A stretch of 64,000 nucleotides of DNA from Erythroxylum novogranatense (lineage: Eukaryota; Streptophyta; Magnoliopsida; Malpighiales; Erythroxylaceae), in contig CM057225.1 of NCBI GenBank assembly GCA_029891385.1, positions 74,867,387-74,931,386 of the forward strand, read 5' to 3'. The position numbers and the translations under genes were made by a program. The first letter of the stretch is position 1. Every line of letters begins with the position of its first letter. Shown piece after piece: positions 44,921-56,685 of the stretch. The notes under the pieces were generated by a model. It ran no database searches. It was given only the letters and a program-made list of their open reading frames with translations, and was not told the DNA's origin.

Positions 44921-47268
44921 ATGCTGCATATACTTCTTAGAATTTTAGTTTTTGACAAGCGGAGGAGTCGATCGGATAAGATGAAACCATCAATTGTAGT
45001 GGTTCAGACATTTACATCTTCAATTTCAATTCCCGCATTTAAACCTCGCCCTTTCTTTCTCTCTTCTTGTTCTTCTTCTTCTTCTTTTAGTTCTTCACCG
45101 ACAATGTCCCTGCCCAATGAGGCGGCGGTGCCTAAACCAAAGCCCTGGCTCATCGTCGGCCTTGGCAATCCCGGCAAGAAGTACCAGGGCACCCGCCACA
45201 ACGTATGCATTTTCACTCCTTTCTGATACTGCTTATTCATACTCCTTTTTATTTGATTGAACTTACTCTTCTTTTTTTCAGGTGGGTTTTGAGATGGTAG
45301 ATGCCATAGCTGACGCTGAGGGCATACACCTCAATAGCCTTTCCTTTAAGTCTCTATTTGGAAAAGGTTGGCTCTGCTGCTTTAGAGATATTGATTTATG
45401 AAATATTAAGCACCTAAAGTGACTGAAGCTCAAAACTTTGCAATATTATTGGTTGCCAATGCCCTTTCGCCTATTTGTTTGTAAAATATAAGTCGACTTC
45501 CTTGAACAAGTACAATGTTGTAGAAATAGGTGAAAATAGATTGGCTTCTAGTAGTTTCATGGGCTTCAAATTGCTGCAACGAAATTTATGCTCATATATT
45601 ATGACCTGGTTATTGAGAATACAAATGTCATAGTTTCCCTGTTTTTATACTTATTGCTGGCATGCAAAATTGAAGCCCCTGAGCAAACAAAAGGAAATAA
45701 ATCAAACGGACAAGTTGACCATAACTAGAATTTTCTGTGAGAAGAAGATGTGAAAGAGAATAATGCATTTGATACATGTTCAATGTTAGTGTCGTCATCA
45801 ATAATGGTGATGTTGTCAGTTTCTATTTCCAGGTTTTATTGGTAATGTTCCAGTGATGCTGGCCAAACCACAAACTTTTATGAATGCAAGTGGTGAGTCT
45901 GTAAGTGAGCTCGTCTTGGAGGACCTCTACATGTATATGCAGTCAAGATCTATCCCTTTCTCATGATTTTCATCGTTCTAGGAAGTGATTGATTCATTTT
46001 CTGATGCACTATGTAGGTTGGGCCCATAGTTTCATACTACAAAATTCCATTGAAGCAAGTACTCTTGGTATATTATTCAAAACTAAACCTCCATTTAGTC
46101 CTGGCCTTTGCTTGCAGTGCATGATCTCACATATTTAAACTACAGGTTTATGATGACTTAGATTTACCTTTTGCCAAGTTGCGATTGCTGCCCAAAGGTG
46201 GACATGGAGGACACAATGGGTATCTATTCCTTTTTCCTTGGCCCTCTTCATTCCTTCCTTGCCATGACAACACCATCCTTAAATAAGTTGAAGGTTCCTA
46301 TTCAAAATGACTATGCTACTACTGGTTTAGGAACTCTACCTCATGGATATATCACGCATCATTCATTCAGGCATCCTCGTGTTAGTATGCAAAACCCTGA
46401 CCCATAATTGGCCTCAAAATGGATGAGAGTTTGATCTCTGTCATCTCTCATGCAGAAAAGAACCAGTAGTTTGGTGGCAAATCTGTTCTGTTTCATGCAT
46501 AACTGATCATTCTGCATGGATGATTTGTTTCGTGCATATCTGGTTCACCTCCAAACTTATTGCTCCATTTTTGTGATATGCAATATGATTTTGATAATAC
46601 CTACCACTTACTGGGATGCAGTAGCACCCCTCCATGATTTTCGACTTTTAGTTTAAATCTTATGTGTCTCAATTTTACAAATGTGACTGCTGATTTCAAA
46701 CTCTGATGGAGAAAATCTACATTTACTGTATAATGTTAAAATGTGCTTGGAATAAGTAGACATATATTTGTCAACAAATGGATAAAATAACTTCCAATAT
46801 GACACTGACAAATTCAATTATATGATGGTTTTCTTTTGTTTTTCTTTCAGTATGAGAAGTGTAATTGATCACTTCAAAGGGAACCGGGATTTTCCTCGTT
46901 TAAGAATAGGTAGTATGGCTTTCTCCAACTTGGCTGGTATTAAAATTCATTGGTTCCTCCATATCTATTGTAGCCTTATAGTTGTTAAATCATTGTAGGG
47001 ATAGGGCGGCCTCCTGGAAAAATGGATGCTGCGAATTTTGTTCTTCGCCCCTTCAATAGACAAGAACGCGAAGAGGTACTAGACTTAATCTTTACGTGCT
47101 AATAAGATAACAGGTGGTGGATGCTTGAAAATTTGTATCGATTTGCCTTTTCAGTTGGACTTAACATTGCAACATGGGTTAGAAGCAGTGCGAATTCTTT
47201 TGCTTGAGGGGATCAATAAAAGTGCAACATTTGTCAATAGTGCCAAAAACATGGAACTGCCAGGTTAA
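44921..47268 (+). CDS. Peptidyl-tRNA hydrolase, organelle-targeted type (8 exons)
   Basis: Bacterial-type (Pth) enzyme that cleaves the ester bond of peptidyl-tRNA to recycle tRNA. Exons: 44921-45202, 45282-45366, 45833-45900, 46017-46067, 46146-46219, 46851-46909, 46999-47075, 47155-47268. The total is 810 nt (269 residues) with GT-AG introns and no internal stop. Residues of the Pth fold are present: [20 protein letters not shown] with the catalytic His, [20 protein letters not shown] with the conserved Asp, and [16 protein letters not shown]. The first 75 or so residues are Ser- and basic-rich with few acids, as in a plastid or mitochondrial transit peptide. An alternative ATG at 44981 (MKPSIVVVQ) would give 249 residues and looks an equally good start. 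The close relatives CRS2 and Pth cannot be separated without a tree, but the intact catalytic set favours Pth. Confidence 0.95.
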
Positions 47269-48119
47269 GCAACTCAGCTCCTATCAGATAAAAGTAGGGG
47301 ATGGTGCTATGAACGGAAACCATGTAGCATCTAAGGATGTAATCTATATTTGGGGTGAGGAAATGATTTTCCTGTGGTTTGAAGCATAATAGAGGAATTT
47401 TGGTCGTATCCCTGCTTCATTTTATGTTCTTTAGATTGTAGAAAATATGACATCTAAATAATATTATTCTCATTCTTTTCATAGTTATATCTAGCTCCTT
47501 CCCAGTATTTTACGATGTTTGAAAATTGGATCAGACATCGAACCATTTAAAAATTTAAGGTTTATAGGTTCAACAATTATTGAAGCGCTATAAAATTAGT
47601 ATATAATAATTAAGAAGTAAAATTATAAAATAAATAAAATATAGTATAAAATAAAATACTTTATTAAAATAAAATGTATTAATAATGTCTATTAATATGT
47701 AATAAATTTAATAATTTAAATTAAGATTGAATATAATATAAATTTTAAAATAATAATAAAACAAACTTTGTATTTTTATATTATGATTTATGTAGTCATA
47801 AAGTTGAAGTATTTTAAAGAAAATCAATAGAAAGGATTATAACAAATGTTATAAATACCATATAGTATCAGTATTGGTACTGGATTTGGTTCTAATGTGG
47901 TATTGTACCAATACCCATTGTTTCAGATAATTTTAATTTTTAATATATAATCCTTAAATTTTTAAAAGTTACAATATAGTGCAAATTTATGGTTGTCCAA
48001 CCAAAAGATCCCTATAATGGAAAATTGTAATTCATTAAATTTTGTACATATACATCCATTATATTGTAGTTTCTTCTCTTTTTGGTGGAAGAATTATAGT
48101 ATATTAATGAATTGGGCGG
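47269..48119. other. Intergenic, AT-rich
   Basis: Holds the 3' UTR of the hydrolase gene near its left end. About 47600-47780 is simple AT-rich sequence. No other feature was recognised. Confidence 0.5.
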
Positions 48120-50750
48120 TAAGTTTTATTTCAAATGCTTGAAGAACCCTTGATTTGATTCTTGAATTGTAAACCGAACAAGAGATAACCAGTTTAGTTC
48201 TTGTCGGTTGATTCTAATGTTATCTGTAAATAAAATATTCCCAACAAAAAGGAGTTCTTTTAATATTTTAAAGGAAATTATGAGAAGTCCTCTTCTTTGG
48301 TGTAGGTTCATTGATACCAACAAATAGTCTATGCTTGAATTACAGACCAATATGTGTTTGTGCTATTTTAGAAAGAAAACTTAGCTAGCTATCATGAAAA
48401 GCATTTCTCCATAACTTTATTAATTTTCTCCTCTCTTATCCCTAGTGTATGTCCTCCATCTCTCAAAAGAATGAAACTTCCAGTCTTTAAATAGGTCGGC
48501 TACCACAATAAAAAAGGTGTTATTTCTTTGGTTCTCATCTCTCTTTCTTATTTGGTGGATTGAATGGATTCTTCTTTCAAAATGCTTAGACCATATCAAA
48601 ATAATGGTCACAAATGTTGCATTGGCATTTCTTAACTAAGGTCAAATATTGAGGGAAGACAGTAAAGCCTTTATTTTTATCATTCCTAAGATCTCTTCAC
48701 CTTGCTCTTTAAAGGATTTTAGGTTTATTTCATATTGTAATATGATCTATAAAATCCTCCTAATCTAATTGCAAGCAAGCTCAAAAAACTACTTCCTAAT
48801 TACATTGATTCATCACAAGGAGCATTCATCAAGAAAGATAGATATGAGACAACGTCTAGCTAACACAAAAGCTTTTTAAATAATAAAATAGGAGGCATTC
48901 AAGCAAGAAATATATACTCAAAGTTGATTTTCATAAGGCATTTGATTCCATTGATCGGAATTTACATTTCTATTGTTTAGGTTGAGTAGAGTATCTCCTC
49001 AATTTCTTACAGTGTTTTAATAAATAAAGAGCCCTCAAAACTCAATAAATGGGCTAGAGGTTTAAAGAAAAGAGACATTTTATCCCCTTACCTCTTTAAC
49101 TTAAGCATAAAAGTTCTCACAAGACTTATTATCATAGTAATCAATTAAGAGAAACACTTTAATTTTCACTCAAAGTGGAAGAAGCTAAAGCTAAGTAGTT
49201 TGTGCTTATAGATGATCTTATTCTTTGCTTAAGAGCAGATGCTAACTCCTTAAGTGCTCTATTAAATGCATTGGAAACATTCAAAGATTTATTAGGCCTT
49301 TCCATTAACAAGAAAAAAAAAACTAGTTGTATGTTTTCTTAAGTGCACAGCATCTTGTACTTTGGTTATCCACCTTGATATGATTGAAAACAAAGAAGTC
49401 CCTTTTTTTCCCTATCTTGAAATTCCTATCAGCTCGAAGAAATTGGCTTATGACTATCTTCCACTAATAGAAAAGATTTAAAAGAGGATATCAAGCTATT
49501 ATAATAAAAGCCCAATTCTAGCTAGGAGGATTTAACTTATTATCTCAATATTGAATAACCTTTATGTACATTGATTATCACATCTTATACTACTTATAGG
49601 TATTGTACAAATAATAGAGAGGATGCTTAGAAGATTTCGCTGGCAAAAGGTTCACATTACACAAACAATGGCTAAAGTTAAATGGAGTAAATTATGTTAA
49701 CCAAAAGATGAGAGTGGTTTATGAGTAATTCCAATCAGGATCATTAGTAAATTGCTAATGATCAAAAGATTATGGAGGCTCCTAGTTGATAGATAAGCAC
49801 TTAAAATTAAATGGATTCACACCTTTTTCCTAAAAAATATCAAACTTTTGGACCATTTAACCTAAATACGATTCATCATAGACTATGGTTCAAGACTTGA
49901 AGTTAAGGGAAAGGTTCTTAACAATAGGCCACATAACTTTAATTCACTCCAATGACTCATCTTACTAATCTCCTACTAAGCTTTGTTCTTATTCCATATA
50001 AGGAGGATACCATAATGGGGATCAAAAGCTCATCAGGTTGTTGCTCTAATTCATCTTGTAAAAAGACGTTAAGGATCCAAGCTCTAAAAGTCATTTGGCA
50101 TAAATTAGTTTGGTTCTCTCAAGCTAATCATAGATCCTCAGTAATTTCTTGGCTTGCAATTAAAAAGAAACTATCCATTGTTGATAGAATCAAGGGATAC
50201 ATAGATATACCGTTTACACTCTTTGCAATAAAAAAGAAGAGTTAATAGACCATAATTAATGGCTTAGGATTTTCATATCAAATGTAGTAAAAAACATAAC
50301 TGCTTCTTGGAATATTCTCATTAATCATATATGATGTTGCTACATATAAATAAATGACTCTTCTAAACAAAATCTAGAGGGAAGTTTTGATACACTTGTT
50401 CCCTAGGAATGGAATGAAAGCTCCTTGATTTGGTTCAACTCTTCTAAACTAAGATGCCACGCTAATTTTTTTTGGTTGCCCACGAGGTGTCTTAGGCGGG
50501 TCTCAACTATGAGAAGGTAACTTTAAGTCATTCCACACTCAGACTATTCCTCACTTGAGCTGGGTAGATCCCTTGCGAGAGGCAAAACTCTGGCCCCAAC
50601 TAAGTTGACTACTTTTTACACTGGCATATTTGGTTTTATTTTGGGAAGCAATCTTGGTTCTCACTTTTGTTTGGCTTTGTTCCAATTGGAGAAACAAGCT
50701 AATTCCTTTTGATTGGATTCTTTTTATACCAAACTCTTATTTTTAAGTTA
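48120..50750 (+). pseudogene. LINE (L1-type) reverse transcriptase remnant
   Basis: Fragments of a plant L1 RT appear in order on the plus strand, in several frames. They are NYRPICV near 48340, DSSQGAFIKK near 48810 and KVDFHKAFDSIDR near 48925. FVLIDDLILCLRADA near 49200 holds the active-site region, with Ile-Asp-Asp in place of the usual Ala-Asp-Asp. GLSINKKKTSCMF is near 49300. WHKLVWFSQANHRSSVISWL of the zf-RVT domain is at 50098-50160. Many stops and frameshifts make it dead. Both ends are approximate. Confidence 0.8.
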
Positions 50751-51636
50751 ATAAAATTTATTTTTAATTTCTAGAAGAATTTTAAAATAAGATTAAATAA
50801 CTCAATAATCTAACACACTTCCATAAAAACAATTGACTTTCAACTTTGTTCTTAAATAATGTTGTTCTCTATCTAAGTTTAAATTTTAAAAGTAAGATGA
50901 CTTTTTTATTTTTATATGGTTGTATGTCATGTGATAGAGTGGACTCAATTTTACTGCATAAAATATATCTTTCACATCATATTATACACGTTTTCGGAGT
51001 CGTTTTTCTCATGATATGTCTTAGTGTAATATATACATGTTTTCACATTAGTTCTTTATGAGTTGAAATATTTCTTATTCCTTTTGTTAAAAATTACTAA
51101 TGTTGAATGATTCTATTAAAGAAGTCAATAACAATATATAAATAATTTCTTAATCCCTATTTATTTCTAATATCCACCTTTTTTCCTTCAAATATAGTTA
51201 TCCAGTGTTACATCATTTTTATTTCATCAAAATACCTTCTTTTTTGTTTTTAAAACTCTTGTGGATAATATGCTTACCTTATAAATTTTATGTTTGCCTT
51301 TTTTATCTTTACTTTATATTGCATAATTAAGATAACATGTTTTATTACTTTTTCTCCGTTTTATTTTATTACTTTTTAGTATTGTTTAACTGTCTTTTCA
51401 TATCTGTATTAACATTTTAATATTTATTATTAGGAGTATTATTAGTACTATTATCATTAGTATTATTTTCTATATTTTATATGTATATATATTTTTGTTA
51501 TTTCTATTTAGTGTTGTTGTTTTATTGTCATTTATTTATGTTTTAGTGAAATTTCATTTACTTAATAATTTTCTGAGCTAATTTTACATATTCTCTCTTT
51601 AACTTTGCATCATTCTTATATTGTTTCATTTGTATA
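50751..51636. other. Intergenic, AT-rich
   Basis: No gene or recognised repeat. Composition is T-rich on the plus strand. Confidence 0.5.
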
Positions 51637-51757
51637 CGAGTCTGACGGAAACAACCTCTTTATTATGTAAAGGTAAAACTGCGTACTATCAGACTTTCCT
51701 AAACTTCGCTTCATTGCGAGACTTCAGATTATATGCGACGATGATGACGAATTAAGG
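51637..51757 (+). mobile_element. Au-like SINE, 3' part
   Basis: CGAGTCTGACGGAAACAACC, then CTCTTTATTATGTAAAGGTA, AAACTGCGTACTATCAGACT and ATATGCGACGATGATGACGA follow the conserved body of Au-type plant SINEs. In those the order is GGAAACAACCTCT, AAGGTCTGCGTACA and CAGACCCC. The 5' tRNA-related part with the A and B boxes is not recognisable, so the copy is truncated or very old. Confidence 0.6.
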
Positions 51758-51933
51758 TAAGATATTCTACAATACCAAATATTTTAAAGTTTTTTTTTAT
51801 TTTAGTACCAAATCTTTTAAAAGTTTTTAGGTAAGTGACTAATTCTAAAATTCTTACAACTCAAGTTGTAATATTGATTTTGTTAATTTTTTATTAATGT
51901 GACTAACTCTGTCACTTTCGACCAAACATTTAC

Positions 51934-53079
51934 GGGCTGTTTGGAAACCCTCGAATTGAATTCGTGAATGAATTGAATTCAATTACATTAATGAAGTTGG
52001 GATTGAATTCAATTTACACTGTTTGGAACAAATCTAGTAATATTAGAATTGAATTCAATGACACTGTTTGGAAAAAATCTAGTAATATTAGAATTGAATT
52101 CAATTACACTGAATTCAATTATCTTCAAAATATATAAACTTCAATTTATATTTGATGTAATAATTAAAATAATTTAAATAAATATTAAGTTTTAGATAAT
52201 TAAAATAATTTAAATAAATATTAAGTTTTAGATAAAAGTTAATTTTAAAATATTTCATTTTATTTAATTAATAATTTATATTTAAATATTATATAAGAGA
52301 TAATATAAACATTAAATATTATATGAAACATTATAATATAAACATTAAAGTTTTATCTAAAACTTAATATTTATTTAAATTATTTTAATTATTAAATCAA
52401 ATATAAATTGAAGTTAATTTTAAAATGTTTCATTTTATTTAATTTATAATTTATAAATTTAATTAATTAAATTTATTTTATCTCTTATATATTATTAATA
52501 AATAATTAATTAATTAAATAAAATGAAACATTTTAAAATTAACGTTTTATCTAAACTTATTATTTATTTAAATTATTTTAGTTATTAAATCAAATATAAA
52601 TTGAAGTTTATATATATTTGAAGATAATTTAATAATATATTAACAGAAATTATATAATAAAAATATAATTGAATAGAATATAAAAACAATTGAATTAATA
52701 ATATAACTTTTATATTTATTATAAAAATATAAAATATATCAAAACATGAAATTATAAAAATCAATTTATGTTGGAATTTAATAGAAAAAAATAAAATCAC
52801 CTTCATAAAAAAAAAAGTAAAAATATCACCATTTTTATACGAATTGTAAACCAAGTTTCTATAAATTGGCTGGTGAGTTTGCTGTTATTCCTAGTGTAGC
52901 AGAGACGGCGTCGCGAACTTGGGTTGAATTCACGTGCTTTCAAACGTGAATTCAACCCCTTAAGGAAGTAGAGATTGAATTCTAGCAAGAATTCAATTCA
53001 TGCTATTTTTGCAATTCCAAATGGCTGAATTGAATTCAATTACATACTTGAATTGAATTCAGCCCTTTCCAAACAGGGC
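51934..53079. mobile_element. Fold-back/MITE-like element with terminal inverted repeats
   Basis: The left end GGGCTGTTTGGAAA is mirrored at the right by TTTCCAAACAGGGC. Both are followed inward by repeated GAATTGAATTC motifs. Internal arms at about 52104-52240 and 52540-52640 are also inverted copies of each other (AATATTTATTTAAATTATTT type). No transposase is present. A clear target duplication was not found. The ends resemble hAT-type nonautonomous elements, but the class is not established. Confidence 0.65.
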
Positions 53080-53193
53080 GTTAGGCAACCATGTAGAAAT
53101 CTTGTAGACATGTATACACCACGTGGATTAACTCGTGAATCATGAACTTAAATCATGATCCATGATTAACCCTTTTTTATTAGTAAAACATGA

Positions 53194-53196
<3 letters not shown>

Positions 53197-53246
<50 letters not shown>

Positions 53247-53287
53247 AAACAAGTATATATATATATATATATATACTTGTTTTAAAT
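53197..53287. repeat. (AT)n microsatellite with perfect palindrome
   Basis: A run of AT dinucleotides (about 53197-53243) is followed by a palindrome at 53242-53287. Its arms are ATTTAAAACAAG and CTTGTTTTAAAT around a second AT run, capable of cruciform formation. Confidence 0.9.
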
Positions 53288-53371
53288 TATAACAAAAGAA
53301 CATGAGATATTATGCTATTAAATGAGGTGAGATTTATTTTTAACAATATGGAAGTAAAGGAGGATTAGCAA

Positions 53372-53895
53372 CTAGGCTTCTTCGTCAAGATACACAAGTT
53401 GCAATTGGTTTTGGACTACTTTTACGGGATTCCAGGGACTGATCATCAAATGGTGTCCCTGCTCATCATTTTCATTGTCGATATTGCCGAATTCTTCTTC
53501 TATCTCCAATATCTCAACTCTGCGATTCGTCTTTCTGCTGATTTTGATCGCCAAATCCCGTGGGATGAAGCTGCCACACACAGTTACTCTACAGTGCTTC
53601 TTCTCTATCAAATGTGTCTCCAACTCTACATATATAACCAGGAAGAGAAACTTAAAACGTAAAGACACTGGCGATTGAAAGCATATTAATTACAGGAGTG
53701 AAGAAAACGTTGACGACCTTGCATGTCGAGAAGGGCTCTTCTTACTTTCTTGTAACAACCATTGCAGTCCATGTTGATCCTCATAACCATGCAGCAGAAC
53801 TGCACAGAATGCATTTAAAACTTTAAGTTTCCTAGCTACTAGCTGATGCTAATATAAACATTAGATGGGAGTTCAAGGCTTGCCTTTTCTGTCAT
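53372..53895 (-). CDS. Heavy-metal-associated (HMA) domain protein, small
   Basis: Reconstructed from three coding exons on the minus strand: 53884-53895 (MTEK), 53718-53799 and 53372-53625, together 348 nt (115 residues). Exon 2 carries FCCMVMRINMDCNGCYKKVR, whose CNGC gives the CxxC metal-binding site of HMA domains. Exon 3 continues with HCRVTVCGSFIPRDLAIKIS and RRVEILEIEEE, the end of the fold, then an acidic and polar tail with no C-terminal CaaX box. Intron 2 is GT-AG. Intron 1 would use a GC donor (AG|GCAAGC), so the first exon is less certain. The family includes small metallochaperone-like proteins; the partner and metal cannot be deduced. Confidence 0.75.
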
Positions 53896-54578
53896 GAAGC
53901 CAGATACAGAGGCGATAGGATTTTGAAATCCAAAAGTCTCAAGGTGGAGTTGGAAGCGTTCAAGATGAATGACCATGAATTCGAGAATATATGAAAGATT
54001 ATGAACCATTAGTGTGTTAATGGTGGGCTCGACTTCTTGCACTTTGTGGAATCCGATTCTCTAGTTGTTTATATGGATCAGGAAGGCAATTAAGGTGGCG
54101 TAGCTAACCATTATTCTTGACATCTTTGCTTGTTGTGGAATATCGTATATATCATGAGCAACAATCTCTTTTCCCTATTCTAGAGCCTACATCTCTTGCA
54201 AACATGCAAAAAGTTACCTTTTTGCTTAAGTAGTTGGATTTACAAGAGACAAGAGGGAAATTAAAAACCGGATGATTTCAATCTCCTGTGGTAGACCATG
54301 AAAAATTGCCACATTAATTCTGTATTACAGATTAATGGTAAGTGTTTTAAGTAAAGGGGTAAAAGTTCTACCAAAATATGAATATTGTGAAGACACCCTT
54401 TTACCACTAAATCATTGATGTATGAAAGAAACAAAGCCATGACTGGTAATGTCCGACAATTTCATGCTGTGCAAAATGTTAAAAACTCGGTAGCATCCCA
54501 ATTCACAACCTTGCTTATTTATACAAGATCATTTGTATTTCATAGTGCAAAGGACTATCAATGGCTTTCAAGAGAGAT
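53896..54578. other. Intergenic between two HMA genes
   Basis: Likely promoter and 5' UTR of the gene at 53372-53895 and 3' UTR of the next. No further feature was recognised. Confidence 0.5.
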
Positions 54579-55070
54579 CTAGGAGGCTTTGGAAGGTATT
54601 TTGTTGTCGACCAAACCCAGTTTTGCTGAAGAAGGTTTTCGAGCAAAACCCACCTTCTTTTCTGCAACATGTACTACTATGGACTCCACATCTGCCGACA
54701 TATGATCATAATTTAAATAGGTTACTACTTTTAGGCCTTGGCACTTTATTTAAAAGAAAATTTCGGTGGTGAAAAACATGAAAAGTCGGAATTAATGCAA
54801 AGAAAGTTGAGGAACTTTACCACCCAAACTTGAAATTGCATCAGCTACCCTCTTTTGGCATCTGGGACATCGTAAATCAGCCTCCAGAACAACTTCCTGA
54901 AACTATATCCACTGAAATAGTTAGCAAAATCTAAAAGTGACCTTGATCATGAGTCACACGGGGAACGAAACAGAGGCACGTACGGGTGAGTAATTATCAG
55001 GAGGAAGCAGTACCCTATGGAACTGGTATATTTTAAGCTTATCAAGCTCTTTCTTAACCCAAGATCCCAT
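54579..55070 (-). CDS. Second heavy-metal-associated (HMA) domain protein
   Basis: Three exons on the minus strand, 54984-55070, 54821-54896 and 54579-54691, total 276 nt (91 residues). All junctions are GT-AG and phase-consistent. Exon 1 encodes MGSWVKKELDKLKIYQFHRV and is the least certain part, since it has no domain. Exon 2 has EVVLEADLRCPRCQKRVADA with the CPRC metal-binding motif. Exon 3 has DVESIVVHVAEKKVGF and a basic tail ending SKAS. It lies 684 bp upstream of the other HMA gene on the same strand, but the two domains are quite different, so this is an old pair at most. Confidence 0.7.
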
Positions 55071-56685
55071 AGGAAGTGTATTTCAGTACAGAAGTTGATG
55101 AAACTAGCAACCAGTGCCTCTGCTTATGCCTTCGAGTACACGAGTTCATCATGCTCATGGCATGGCGTACTATATTAGAGGTGCAAATGCAATCGGAACA
55201 TTTTCGATTGTGAAATGACATCTTTGGGTTGTTGGGCAACAAATTTGATAGAGAAAGAGCAAGTGATGGCGTAACATTTTTTTAATTGATTAATGTGCAT
55301 TGCCTAGTTGAAAAGGACCGTATCACTTTTCATAGTCTCATTTTTGTAACTAGATCTCACACGAACACCCGCTCGGATCATTTGCAACTTTTTTTTTTCC
55401 TGTTTGATAAATAACAGATATGCAATTAAAAAGTTGGTAGATACGGCGGCTATGGAATTGAAGATCATCTTATATGATTAGAATTGTTGGGAAGGAAGCG
55501 GTATAACACATACAACGATCAATCAATAAATCTTTCTTCACTTGAATGAATTTATTAGGAGTAATAATGAGCAAAAATTAGCAACAAACTAATTGATCAC
55601 AAGCTATCCCCATAATGCACAAATCAAAAATTAATAACAAAACACAACAATTATTTAACGTGGGAAAAACTCCTTCGGTATAAAGGATACGAGATCTCTC
55701 TTGATCCAAGCAAATGAAATCCATTATCATAAATACTGTTTTATAGAGATCAACGGCCACAAAATCCAAAAATAAAATACTCAATCTCATATAGTCACAA
55801 ATTAAAGTAGAAAATTACACTAAGAGAGCAATTACAACAAAGTCTTCTCTTCTAACAAGTTCTCGAAAAATTCTAGCCGTCCAAATCCAATCTTCACTGT
55901 TCAAAATAAAGAACAATGAGTAAGGAACATGCTCATCAAAATTCAGCCCCGATCAAACAAAGAATGGTAGACCAAAATCAGAATATGGTGAAGCTCGTCA
56001 GTTATGGAAATACCTTAAGACCAGTCCACTTTTGGGTCCAAAAACTCAACCTCCAGACTTCGAAACCAAATCTTCACCATTCAGAATGGAGAACAATATG
56101 TCTAGAAATTGTAACAAAAAACGAGACCGATTCAACAGTGAACAACTTCCTAGTTGCCGGAAATGTAAAACAGGTCGGGTGAAAAAATCTCTCCTTTTGT
56201 GAAGGATGAAGGAAGAATAAAATCTCTCTCTTCTCTCCTCTCCCTCTCTTTTTGCAGCTGCTGAAAATTTTTAGGTTTTAATGACAATACAAAAATTAAC
56301 CTTAATAGGTTAAAAAGAAAATAGGCTTTAACAAATTTATGGATTTTTTCACTGAAGAGGGAATCCAAACCTAACAAGAATAACAATAACCATCGATCGG
56401 GTCACCACTTTACATTATCAGAATGCCATATTCGTATCATGAACGTCTTGCCAAAAGGAAATGTAGAGTGAATGTAGGCAAAGTTGCATGAGCACACAGC
56501 TGCATGATCATGAGCATGCAACTTTGTTACAATTTCAAGTTCTAGTTGGTTAGGGAACACCAATGTGACAGAGGGTGAGCATGAAGTAGTGCATGTTGAA
56601 TAACACGCATCATGCATGCCTATGCTCATTTTCAACTTAAAAAGAATTATATACTCCTACTTACTCATCGATTCAATTTCATGCC
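55071..56685. other. Intergenic with possible retrotransposon-derived sequence
   Basis: No gene is supported. About 55630-55700 (TTTAACGTGGGAAAAACTCC, then CGAGATCTCTCTTGATCC) resembles sequence common in plant retrotransposon-derived repeats. About 55870-56105 has two related segments, both containing AATCTTCAC followed by GAACAAT. The promoter and 5' UTR of the lipid transfer gene should lie in the last 200 bp. Confidence 0.35.

Noticed and set aside
48126..48611. Minus-strand frames of 63-74 codons
   Set aside because: They overlap plus-strand LINE-derived sequence and show no family of their own.
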